This document shows positions 22,166 through 32,040 of a stretch of 64,000 nucleotides of DNA, in pieces. The DNA is from Clitoria ternatea. Taxonomy: Eukaryota > Streptophyta > Magnoliopsida > Fabales > Fabaceae. The position numbers and the translations under genes were made by a program. The notes beneath the pieces were generated by a model. That model saw only the letters and a program-made list of their open reading frames with translations. It searched no databases and was not told where the DNA came from. Every line of letters begins with the position of its first letter. Within the stretch, counting starts at the first letter, position 1. Location of the stretch: contig CM075676.1 in assembly GCA_037962975.1 (NCBI GenBank), positions 23,431,001-23,495,000 of the forward strand, written 5' to 3'.

Positions 22166-23832
22166 AACTTCAAAAGCCGCGCCTTTCACTCTTTTTTCAC
22201 TTTCTCTTCTTCTGCGCGTTGGTTGTCGTCTTCTCCATTCTCTCTAAGCTTCGTGCCCTGAGCTTCATGCCCTTCTCTCTGTTCAGCATCTTCTTCCTTT
22301 CTTCATTCAGGTAGGTTCCCTGAACCCCCATTGTCATGCGTGTTTGTCATTCGGTCACTTGCTGCTGAGAACCCTCTGTTCCCTGAACCCCCCATTAAAA
22401 TGCGTATGTAGTAGAAGCTGAACCAATGTTGCCTCTGTGTGTGTGTTTTCATTGTTAATGTTACCTCTGTATCTATATTTGTTGGATGGCCTGCACGGAG
22501 GTCACCCGGCGTAGGAGCAGCGACGAACACTTCTTCTTCCTCTGTTTGTTATTTTGTGTTGTTTATGAATGGTCCTGTTTTGTTAGGTCGTAAGTACATA
22601 ATAATTTCATTGTTCAATTATTGATTCTTTCTCTGTTGGTACATAATAATTTGATTCCTTGTTTCCTGTGACACGATAGTTATTGGTTCAAAAGCTTAAG
22701 TTATAAAGAAAATTACCAGGTTTAAACTCTGTTTATATATCACAGATAATCGATTTTGCAACAATGAAAATTTATCACCTATATATTCTAGAAAATTAAG
22801 ATGGAAGCCTTATATTCATAGGATAACTAGTTACATTAACAATCTTTGGATGAACCAACCTATTGATTTATAGTTGTAAGTTTAAATTGGGTGTATGAAC
22901 TTTAGAAATATTATAAGATACCTCTTTTGGTTAAAATGTACTCCCTAAATTGAAAAGTTCTAAATGGTTGAGATTACTGTTCTCCTAGAACTTATATTGT
23001 TCTTCTTAAGTAAAATTTAACCAAATTCAACACCATGTCCATAAGTCATAATCCATAAAATAAAAGTACAAATCTCAATTCTTATAATCCATAATCCATC
23101 ATCTAACACCATAGTTCTACTTGAAAATAATAGAATTTAAAAATATCATATTAATTACTAAATAAAAGTCTAAAGTTTGAACCTGCATTATAAACCAACA
23201 TCATAATCCATAATCCATAATCCATACTCCAGCACCATACTTCTACTTCAAAATAACACAAATTAAAAACATCATACTAATTTAGGAAAAAGTTAACTAA
23301 ATTATTATCCATTTTATTTCTGTTATTGTTGGTTGCTCTTATATGTTATGTTTATTGCTGTTGTATGTGTGTGGTTGTTAACTAGTATGAAAGTTGTTGT
23401 GCATATGAGTGAACCGTAGTTTCCCGTTTGAGATTCGACACAAATGGTCATTAAATCAATTAATGTCATCGTTTGTGTTGAATCTTGAATTGTCCGTTTG
23501 GACAGTTTGGGATGAACAATTATTTTTTATACGTCATTGTTAGTATGTACAAGTTAGGAGTTATTTTAAAATTTGATAAAATTTTGGTAACTTGCATTTT
23601 GTGTTGTTCTCTGGGTGCATATTTGGTTGTGGTTGAATTTGATTTGACCACTCTCATTTTGTGTACTTAGAGACCAATGCGAAATGCTGCCGAAATTTCA
23701 TCAAATTTTAAAATAAGTCCTAACCTGTATATATGAATGACGTATAAAAACAATTGTCATGCTGAATGGGTATAGGACCACCACCTTTGTATAAAAAGTG
23801 AGGTTGATCATAGCACCTTGTAAACAGTTGGT
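22166..23832 (+). other. CACTA2 leader/upstream region of TNP2
   Basis: No gene is seen. The start (22166-22312) is GC- and CT-rich and ends CATTCAG|GTAGGTT, which could be a non-coding first exon with a splice donor. The rest is AT-rich. A 28-bp block at about 23673-23700 (ATGCGAAATGCTGCCGAAAT core) is shared with CACTA1. A TATA-like TATAAAAA word is near 23793-23799. Confidence 0.5.
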
Positions 23833-26800
23833 ATGAATCAGAGTTGGATAACTGCATCACGCCTAAGTCTGGAGTACGAGGGGGGAGTTGGATCATTTAT
23901 AGAATTCGTAGCGAGGAATGCAGTGGGGGTGAATGGAAAGTATTTTTGCCCTTGTGTTAAATGCTTCAACCTGCATCGGGTAGACTTGGAAGAGGTGCGA
24001 GAACATCTACTGTGTGACAGTTTTCTACGTAGTTATACGTGTTGGATATGGCATGGTGAAGATGTGGTGGTGCCAAGTAACAACTCTTAGACTAAAAATC
24101 GAAGCTCGATGCATGACAACTATGTCGACATGGATGACCGACTCGAGGATATGATCCATGATGTAGGGGTAGAAGGTTTTAAGAAAGCTCATGTATATAC
24201 AACTCTGTGTGAGGACTCTGAGCAGCCGTTGTATCCAAACTGCCTCAATTTCATGAGGTTATCAGCAGTTTTGCGATTGTTTAATTTGAAGGCCATAAAC
24301 GGGTGGACGGATAAAAGTTTCACTGACTTATTGAAGTTGTTGAAAGAAATGCTCCCAGCTGGAAACACCTTGCCGAATCGTAACTATGAGGCCAAAAAGG
24401 TGTTGTGTCCTATGGGTTTGGAGTATGAGAAAATACATGCATGCCCAAATGATTGTGTATTATTCCGGGGTGAGTTAGAAATGCTGCATCGATGTCCTAG
24501 ATGTGGGGTGTCACGGTATAAGAAGAAAGCGGCGGATTCTGATGAGGTATGCACTAAAGGGTCTCCTGCAAAGGTGTTGTGGTATCTACCTATAGTTCCA
24601 AGACTAAAGCGTCTGTTTGCCAATGCAGATGATGCAAAACTTATGAGATGGCATGCTGATGAGAGGGTTGTTGATGGACTACTTAGGCATCCGGCCGATG
24701 GGTCGCAATGGAAGAAAATGGATAGGATTTTTCCAGAATTTGCCAATGAACCAAGAAATGTTAGGCTTGCACTAGCCACAGACGGCATGAACCCGTTTGG
24801 GAACCTGAGCACAAACCATAGTTCGTGGCCTGTTTTGTTGTTTGTTTACAACTTGCCGCCATGGTTGTGCATGAAGCGAAAATATGTGATGTTATCAATG
24901 ATGATTTCTGGTCCACGACAACCGGGGAACGACATTGATGTATATTTAACTCCATTGGTTGAAGACCTCAAAAGGTTCTGGGAAGACGGGGTTGAAGTGT
25001 GTGATGGGTTTACCGGGCGATCATTCAAATTGCGTGCCATGCTATTTTGCACAATCAATGACTTTCCAGCGTATGGTAACTTATCTGGGTACAGTGTGAA
25101 GGGTCATAAAGCTTGTCAGTGTGTGAGGAGGGGACTAGTTCTGTGCGGTTGCATCATGGCAGGAAAAATGTTTATCTTCGACATCGAAGGTTTCTTAAAG
25201 CGAATCATCCGTTTCGAAGGTTGAAGAAGTCATTTAACGGTGCCCAAGATTTTGAAATAGCTCCTCCACCACTATCTGGTCGCCAGGCATATGAAAAGGT
25301 GAAGGACGTCAACGTGCAATTTGGTAAGTGTGAAAAACAGCACCTGACACAAAACAACTGGAAGAAAAGGTCAGTGTTTTTTGACCTGCCATATTGGAGG
25401 GAGCTTGATGTAAGACACTGCATTGATGTAATGCATGTGGAGAAGAATGTGTGCGACAGTTTAGTTGGTACACTCTTAAACATACCCGGGAAGACTAAGG
25501 ATGGCCTAAACTCGCGTATGGACTTAGAGTTGATGGGTATACGTCAGGATTTGCATCCACAATCAAAGGGCAAAAGAACATATTTGCCTCCAGCATGTCA
25601 TACGTTATCCAGAAAAGAAAAGCAAAGTCTGTGTGAATCGTTACGAAGTGTGAAAGTTCCGTCTGGTTATGGCTCCAACATCAAGTCTTGTGTTTCCATG
25701 AAAGATTTGAAGTTAGTTGGGTTGAAGTCTCACGATTGTCACATGTTGATGCAGCAGTTTCTGCCTATCGCTATTCGTGACATTCTTCCTAAAAATGTGA
25801 GAAATGTCATAACAAGGTTGTGTATGTTTTTCAATTCCATATGTTGCAAGGTAATCGTGCCCGGCGAATTGGATGTGTTGGAACAGGAAGCATCACTTAT
25901 ATTATGTCAGCTTGAAATGTATTTCCCGCCCTCTTTTTTTGACATAATGGTCCACTTAATCATCCATTTGGTGAGAGAGGTCCGTTGGTGTGGTCCAGTG
26001 TTCTTACGGTGGATGTATCCCGTTGAGCGATATATGAAGATATTGAAAGGGTATATAAAGAACCAACGTCGTCCCGAAGCTTCAATTATGGAAAGATATA
26101 TTGCAGAGGAAGCAATTGAGTTTTGCACTGAATACATGTCACATGCTGCAAGCATTGGTATTCCAACGACTCGTCATGAAGGGAGATTGGATGGGAAAGG
26201 AACGATTGGAAAAAAATGAAGAGCATGCCACGTACTGATGTCCTTCAGGCACACTTGTATATTTTAAACAACACGGATGACGTGCAACCGTATCTAGCCA
26301 CACACAAGGAGCTAGTCAAGAAAACCAACCCTAAAATGACTGAAAAGTGGTTGTTGAATGAACACAACAAGAGTTTCATGCAGTGGTTCCAAAAGACAAT
26401 CCTGAAAGATGCATCTGCATCCTCGACATTACATCGACTAGCACAGGGCCCGGACTTTGATGTCCTCACCTTTTGTGGGTATGACATAAACAACTATTTG
26501 TTTTATACAAGGACACAAGATGAAAAGAGTACAAATCAAAATAGTAGAGTGATGGTTGTGGCTCAGTCAATGCATTTCTCAACTGTAAAGGACAACAACC
26601 CTGTGATGGCCGAGTCATGCTACTTTGGTGTGATTGAAGATATATGGGAAGTTGATTACGGTCCCTTCACCGTTCCTGTGTTTAAATGCAAATGGGTTGA
26701 CAATAAGAACGGTGTCACAACTGATGATTTAGGAGTTACGTTGGTGGACCTCAACAAGATAGGGCATAAGGACGAACCATTCATAATGGCAACGTAGGTG

Positions 26801-27010
26801 AAGCAAGTTTTTTATGTGGCTGACCCAGCTGACAAACGGTGGTCAATTGTTATCCAAGGTAGACATATTGGAGACCCCAATGTTGATATTGTGGACATTC
26901 CATCAACTACAACACGTATTCCAACATCTATCGTGGAACATGACATAGATGATGTAGTTGCCAGTCGTCATGACCACCATGAGGGCTTGTGGGAAAATAT
27001 TTCATCTTAA
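23833..27010 (+). pseudogene. CACTA2 TNP2-type transposase, broken
   Basis: The start MNQSWITASRLSLEYEGG leads into the transposase-associated domain (CPCVKCFNL). A TAG at 24088-24090 is in frame. The Cys-rich middle (CPRCGVSRYKKK), the Transposase_21 core with DGMNPFG (about 24780) and INDFPAYGNLSGY (about 25060) follow. A frameshift near 25118 moves the reading into the next frame, where DLPYWRELDVRHCIDVMHVEKN (about 25383) and the DUF4218 part (LKSHDCHMLMQQFLP; RWMYPVERYMK) lie. A second frameshift is near 26216. The DUF4216 part (FKCKWVDN, about 26685) is cut by TAG at 26795-26797, where the family has Gln. The original protein, over 1,000 residues, would have been the catalytic transposase. 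This copy is inactive. Confidence 0.9.
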
Positions 27011-27124
27011 TAGGGTATTAATCTTGTTGGTGAGACATTGAATTACATGTTATATTAGTTATTCGTTGTTTTAAATGTTATATTAAATATTTGATAGTTT
27101 TTTTCCTTGTTTGGACAGATACTC

Positions 27125-28753
27125 ATGGCTGACCAGGATGGACGATCCAGGTCCGACTCACAGGCCAGTGGTTCCTCTGCTCGGAAGAGTAGAGGTGTTA
27201 CCCGGATGCCAGACGTCGCACGTAGGCGTCACCGGGGAGAGAGGATAGTTGTTGAGATGGATGTCAACACCGGTAGATTCAGTGGACCGCATGCCACGAA
27301 GTTGAGCAGTTATCTGGGGGTTGTGGTACGGTCGAAGGTGTCCATCATTATCCCCGACTGGGATAGTGTCGAGGAGGTGGTGAAGAACCAGCTATGGAGT
27401 GATGTTCTGGTAACTTAGATATTATTTAAGTTTTATTTTAGTGTATTATTTCATGTAACTCTTAATAAGGACTCCTTTATGGACTAACTCCTTTCATGTA
27501 GGATTCTTTTGACATACCATCTTCCGACATAGCGAGGAGGAAGGTCCTCGGTATCATGGCTGAGCGATGGAGGTCGTTCAAATCCATACTCACCACAAGG
27601 TATATTGAACTTTAAATTCTTAATCAACGCTTCACCAAATTGTACCAATCCTTAGTTTTAATGTACCTTTCATTGTAGGTATGTATTCGGGGACGACCAA
27701 GGAAAGTTCCCTGGAGAGAAATATCCATTCATCGATTAGGAGACCTGGGATGCTTTTGTTACATCTAGACATTCTGCCGAGTTTCAGGTACATTGGTTTT
27801 TAGATGATTAAATTAGGTATAATTTATACGACTAACTGTGAATTTTTTTTCTTGTTGTAGGAGACCAGAAAGAAAGCCAAGGAGACTAGGAAGCTAAATG
27901 ACTGCCCACACACACTGTCACGTGGGGGTTACCGTAGGTTGGAGGAGCGGCTGGCACAGGAGAGGCTGAGTCAGTGTCAGACTGACACTGGTATTGTGGA
28001 TCCCCCTTCCCCACCTGTACGCCACGACAAATGAAAGCGGGCTAGGATCAAGAAGAGTGGGTAATACATTTCCTCACAGGCTCAGGAGGTTGCCTCACGG
28101 ATAGTAAGTATTCCCCTTTATATCAGTGTCTGTTTTTCAGTTTACGTGAAGGAAGTGAATACTAACTTGTTTGGTTTCAGGATTCCTTGGTTGAGCAATC
28201 AACCCAAGGGTCTTTCGTAGCCTATGGATGGGAGGATATTTTGACTACCGCCATCGGCAGGCCAGAGCACCCAGGAAGAGTGCGTGCTATTGGTCAAGGT
28301 ATAGGTAAGTGCTAACTAACTCTATGCCTTTATTTTGTTATCTGTTAAACAATTATGGGCTAATCATTCACATTTCACAGGCCTCCGTGCCTATTATGGT
28401 GCTCCCGACCCTGCCCCATCCCTTGAGCAAATGGTGGAGCAAAAGGTGGCTGTTGTGAAGGCTGAGTACCAGGAGGAGATATCTAGGCTCCACCAGGAGA
28501 TAGCCCGATTCAGGGAGGAGATGAAGGCCTCACTCAGCCACCACCAGGAGACTACTGCACCAGCCAGCGACCCACAGGTTAGATTCTTTATTTAATTTCC
28601 TCAATTTTATTGTTTGTAATCACTTTATTTCATTGTTGAATAACTTCTGCTTGATGTGTAAATATGTAGGTACGGAAGGTTAGCACTAAGGGGTCATGCG
28701 CTGCGGCTGACCCTGACGATGACGGGGTCGAGCCACCAAACACCCGTCAATGT
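27125..28753 (+). pseudogene. CACTA2 second gene, 5' exons (Ptta/En-Spm-type), interrupted by copia B
   Basis: Predicted exons are 27125-27412 (MADQDGRSRSDSQASG..., then KVSIIIPDWDSVEEVVKNQLW), about 27502-27600 (ERWRSFKSILTTRY), 27679-27788 (YVFGDDQGKFPGEKYPF), 27860-28105 (acidic/basic linker), 28181-28303, 28380-28576 (coiled coil VVKAEYQEEISRLHQEIARFREEM) and 28671 onward. GT/AG borders fit by eye. Stops at about 27738 and 28032 and possibly 28062 are visible in this reading. The exon at 28671 stays open to CGT CAA TGT, where copia B enters. Across B the same codon frame continues at 38938. Family and position match the CACTA1 second gene up to the coiled coil. Confidence 0.72.
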
Positions 28754-28869
28754 TGTGTTTGAATATGTTAACAGGTCTAAAGATGTGCAAAGATTTTGAT
28801 AATGACAAGCACTCTTGAAGAAACCGATGCAAAAACAAAGACATGAAATCAGAATTGAAGTAACGGCGA

Positions 28870-29402
28870 AGCTAATCGATTAGGCCATAGATGCTAATCG
28901 ATTAGGAGCTTTCTGTTTTGGAAGAAATTGCATCAGGTAGGAAAGCTAATCGATTAGGGAGCTGAACAATCGATTAGGTACTCACTGGAATTAAGGTAAT
29001 CGATTATACACCAGAGACTAATCGATTACAACAATCAGAAATGGGACAAAATGCATCAGATATGAAAGCTAATCGATTAAGGGAACCATATAATCGATTA
29101 GTGAGTCACTGGAATTAAGGTAATCGATTATACACCAGAGACTAATCGATTACAACAATCATAAATGGGACAAAATGCATCAGGTATGAAAGCTAATCGA
29201 TTAAGGGAACCATATAATCAATTAGTGAGTCACTGGATTTAAGGTAATCGATTGCAAGACATGCTAATCGATTAGGATGCTGCGAAAACAAATTAAATGC
29301 ATCAGGTACAGATGCTAATCGATTAGAGGAAATGAAATAATCGATTAGTGACTCTCTGACTTGAAGCTAATCGATTACAACGCGAGGGTGTAATCGATTA
29401 CG
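28870..29402. promoter_or_regulatory. TAATCGATTA palindrome array in U3 of copia B
   Basis: About 19-20 copies of the 10-bp palindrome TAATCGATTA or one-base variants occur within 530 bp, often in pairs about 20-25 bp apart and flanked by C...G or G...C. The cluster ends about 115 bp before the TATA box, as expected for a U3 enhancer. The same array is in the 3' LTR (37503-38035). Factor binding is inferred, not shown. Confidence 0.75.
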
Positions 29403-29518
29403 CTAGTGGAAAAACAGATTTAAGTGGGAAACCAGGTCATGTCTCCACCATCCTTCAAATTTCCACTAACTGCAACGGCTATGATGGACTAGGGCACTCC
29501 TCAACAGCTATCTTGGCT

Positions 29519-29527
29519 CTATAAATT
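29519..29527 (+). promoter_or_regulatory. LTR TATA box of copia B
   Basis: CTATAAATT lies downstream of the palindrome array and upstream of the R/U5 part. Equivalent boxes are found in the LTRs of D (minus strand, about 52046-52055), E (59685-59694) and F (62758-62767). Confidence 0.65.
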
Positions 29528-30302
29528 GAAGAGGAAGACAAGCACAAACACACAACTAAGAAGCAACAATTCATAGCTCTATTTTGTGCTTTGTAAGCCT
29601 ATTTCTTGCATATTGTACTTTCACTTGTATATCCTCTCATCTTGAGAGATTAGAATTTGGGAGAGCTTTTCATTTGTATATCTGCTCTATTAAAAGAGTA
29701 TATTGATTGTAAACACAAACTCCAAACACAAGATATTCACTCTAGGTTGAGTGATTGTTCACTCTAGGTTGAGTGGTTACAAAGGTTGTGGACTCAACCT
29801 TTGGGATATTGTGAGATTGAGAGATTGGGTGGGTTGCCCTTGTACTTGTGAGGATTGGGTTCTTGAGTGTGGGACACTAGGAAGCCGCAATTGCTCAAAG
29901 TTGTATCTCTAGTCTACAATAGTGGAAAATCCTCTAAGTGGGTTGCTTAGAGGCGAGACGTACACCGGATTGGGTGGAAATCGTTACATCGGTTTGCAAG
30001 CTTCACTTCCTTACTCCTTTACTTTCATATACTGCATATTTGTTGATTGGTATTGTTTGGTTGAGAAGAGCATACTTGAACTTGCTTAATTGGTTATATC
30101 TTAGATATTGCACACCAAGTGTTTGCTAAATTGCCTCAGCTATACTTACCTCTTGTAGTGCATTGCATATTATTTTTACTTGCTTTCACTTGCATAATCT
30201 CATAAACTTGGTTATAGAAATCAATTTCAAAGGTATTTCAAGCAAAAGTTTTATTACTCAATTCACCCCCCTCTTGAGTATTGAGGCCACTTGAACAACA
30301 AG

Positions 30303-30314
30303 TGGTATCAGAGC
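30303..30314 (+). other. Primer-binding site of copia B
   Basis: TGGTATCAGAGC lies two bases after the 5' LTR and matches the complement of the initiator tRNA-Met 3' end exactly. Confidence 0.93.
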
Positions 30315-30356
30315 TTGACTCTTGGTAGATCAAGCTTAACAGCTTCAAGAGATTAA

Positions 30357-32027
30357 ATGGCCTCAAGTTCTCAAAATGTTTTTCCCGAGGGTGGTGCGAT
30401 AAATAGACCTCCCGCTTTCAATGGGGAAGGGTATGCTTTTTGGAAAGAGAGAATGAAAATCTTCATTCAATCAATTGACTTGAGAATATGGAATACCATT
30501 GAAAATGGTCCTTATATACCAATGCATACTATAGATAGCAAGAATGTTGAAAAACCTATAGATGAATGGACAAGCGAGGAAGAAAAGAAAGTCCAATATG
30601 GCTACAAAGCCAAAAATCTCATTACTATGTCTTTAGGCCAAGATGAATTTTTTAGGATAATGACATGCCAAACTGCTAAAGAAATGTGGGATACTCTTCA
30701 AGTAACCCATGAAGGTACTAATGATGTAAAGGATTCCAAAATTAGTACCTTGACTAGCCAATATGAATGCTTTAGGATAAATTCAGGAGAATCTATTGTA
30801 GATATGCAGAAAAGGTTTACACTTATTATCAACCATCTTATTACTCTTGGCAAAGTATATACTAACAAAGAGCTTGTGCACAAAATTTTGAAAAGTCTTA
30901 GCAGGGAATGGCAACCTCTTGTCACAGCAATAAAACAATCTCCTAGCATCAATGAAATGTCTCTTGCAACACTCTTTGGAAAATTGCAAGAACAAGAGCA
31001 AGAACTTAAGGCATTGAAGCTAGCCGAGGAAGAGGAGAAATCCACCAAGAAGAGAGGGCTAGCCCTCAAAGCCACCTCCATGCATGAGGAAGAATCATGC
31101 AGTGACTTAGATGAAGAAGAAGAGTTTGGGCTATTCGTAAAAAGATTTGGAAGATTCATGAAGAACAAAAAGTTCCAAAAGAACTTTAAGCCCCAAGGTA
31201 AGAAACCTACCTCTAATGAAACTTCCTCTTCACCAAGTTGTTTTGAATATGGCAAGGAAGGGCACTTCAAAGCCGATTGTCCAAACCTCAAAAAGAAGGG
31301 CAAGGACAAACAAAGAAGAAGAAGAGCCTATATTGCCTGGGATGAAAACGATGTGAGCAGCTCCGACGACTCGGAAGATGAGCAAGCCAATCTTTGCTTA
31401 ATGGCAAATCATCAAGAAGAAGACAATGAGGTAAATCTTCTTGACTTAGATAAAAATGAGCTGTTAGATGCATTTGAAGAATTATATGATAAATTTACAA
31501 AAATCTCTAGTAGACTCAAAGCATCTAGGAAAACTAGTGATACCCTTGAATTGCATCTCATGGAAGTATGTAAAGAAAATGAGAGCTTAAAAGAAGAACT
31601 AGAGAAAGTTCAAACATGCTCTAAGGATAAACCATGTGATTTTGCAAAAAGGTGCTTTGTGTTAGAAACCAAGGTTGAAGACCTAAATAGGACACTTGAG
31701 AAATTCACAAATGGAAGAGATAATTTGAATATCCTACTTGGGCAACAAAAATGCATGTTTAGTAAAACCGGTTTAGGATATGACCAAGAACATAGTAACC
31801 ATAAAATGGAGAAACACTATAAAAGTTTCTTTGCACCACCAAGCAAATCCCCCTCACCTTTTATGAAATGCAATCATTGTGGTACCAAAGGACATAGTGC
31901 TTATAAGTGTAGTGTTAGGAAACTAGGACCAAAGGTCTTAAGAAAGGTGTGGGTTCCCAAAGGAACATCTCCACAAGCTAACCTTAAAGGACCCAACATA
32001 AAATGGGTACCTAGTTCTCTAAAATGA
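30357..32027 (+). CDS. gag: Copia B Gag polyprotein, 556 codons
   Basis: It starts MASSSQNVFPEGGAINRP. The UBN2-type capsid core spans residues about 20-230 (YAFWKERMKIFI, AKEMWDTLQVTHEG, EWQPLVTAIK). A Lys/Glu-rich linker, two CCHC zinc knuckles (residues about 295-308 and 500-513) and a coiled-coil-rich segment between them follow. The second knuckle (CNHCGTKGHSAYKC) is canonical. The first reads CFEYGKEGHFKADC, with Tyr at residue 298 where copia D has Cys. The ORF closes at TGA 32025-32027. Pol is in the +1 frame from 32041. Gag would assemble virus-like particles around the element's RNA. Start choice follows the family and the position 43 bp after the primer site. Confidence 0.92.
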   Translation: MASSSQNVFPEGGAINRPPAFNGEGYAFWKERMKIFIQSIDLRIWNTIENGPYIPMHTIDSKNVEKPIDEWTSEEEKKVQYGYKAKNLITMSLGQDEFFRIMTCQTAKEMWDTLQVTHEGTNDVKDSKISTLTSQYECFRINSGESIVDMQKRFTLIINHLITLGKVYTNKELVHKILKSLSREWQPLVTAIKQSPSINEMSLATLFGKLQEQEQELKALKLAEEEEKSTKKRGLALKATSMHEEESCSDLDEEEEFGLFVKRFGRFMKNKKFQKNFKPQGKKPTSNETSSSPSCFEYGKEGHFKADCPNLKKKGKDKQRRRRAYIAWDENDVSSSDDSEDEQANLCLMANHQEEDNEVNLLDLDKNELLDAFEELYDKFTKISSRLKASRKTSDTLELHLMEVCKENESLKEELEKVQTCSKDKPCDFAKRCFVLETKVEDLNRTLEKFTNGRDNLNILLGQQKCMFSKTGLGYDQEHSNHKMEKHYKSFFAPPSKSPSPFMKCNHCGTKGHSAYKCSVRKLGPKVLRKVWVPKGTSPQANLKGPNIKWVPSSLK

Positions 32028-32040
32028 TTTTGTTTTGTAG
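31947..32040 (+). other. Putative 94-nt intron joining gag to pol (copia B)
   Basis: AAG|GTGTGG (31944-31952) is a usable donor and TTTTGTTTTGTAG|G (ending 32040) is a strong acceptor. Removing 94 nt would join Arg-Lys (aga aag) to gta tgc ttc in frame with pol, bypassing both the gag TGA and a TAG at 32038-32040. Copia D has the same acceptor and a better donor word (AAG|GTATGG), but a 4-nt deletion beside it. This is an inference from sequence only; frameshifting is an alternative. Confidence 0.45.

Larger units (their letters stand above)
28754..30300 (+). repeat. 5' LTR of copia B
   Basis: It starts TGTGTTTGAATATG and ends TTGAACAACA. U3 holds a dense array of TAATCGATTA palindromes (28870-29400) and two 124-bp direct repeats (phase marker CACTGGA(A/T)TT at 28983, 29107 and 29231). 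A TATA box (CTATAAATT) is at 29519-29527. The 63-codon open frame near 29938, also present in the 3' LTR, shows no family resemblance. Confidence 0.95.

Noticed and set aside
28870..29402. Possible CRISPR-like array
   Set aside because: Short palindromes recur at irregular spacing within a eukaryotic LTR with duplicated spacers; there is no cas gene and no constant repeat-spacer length.
29938..30129. 63-codon frame conserved in both LTRs of copia B (also 38571-38762)
   Set aside because: Conservation follows from LTR identity and recent insertion; no family resemblance or coding signal.
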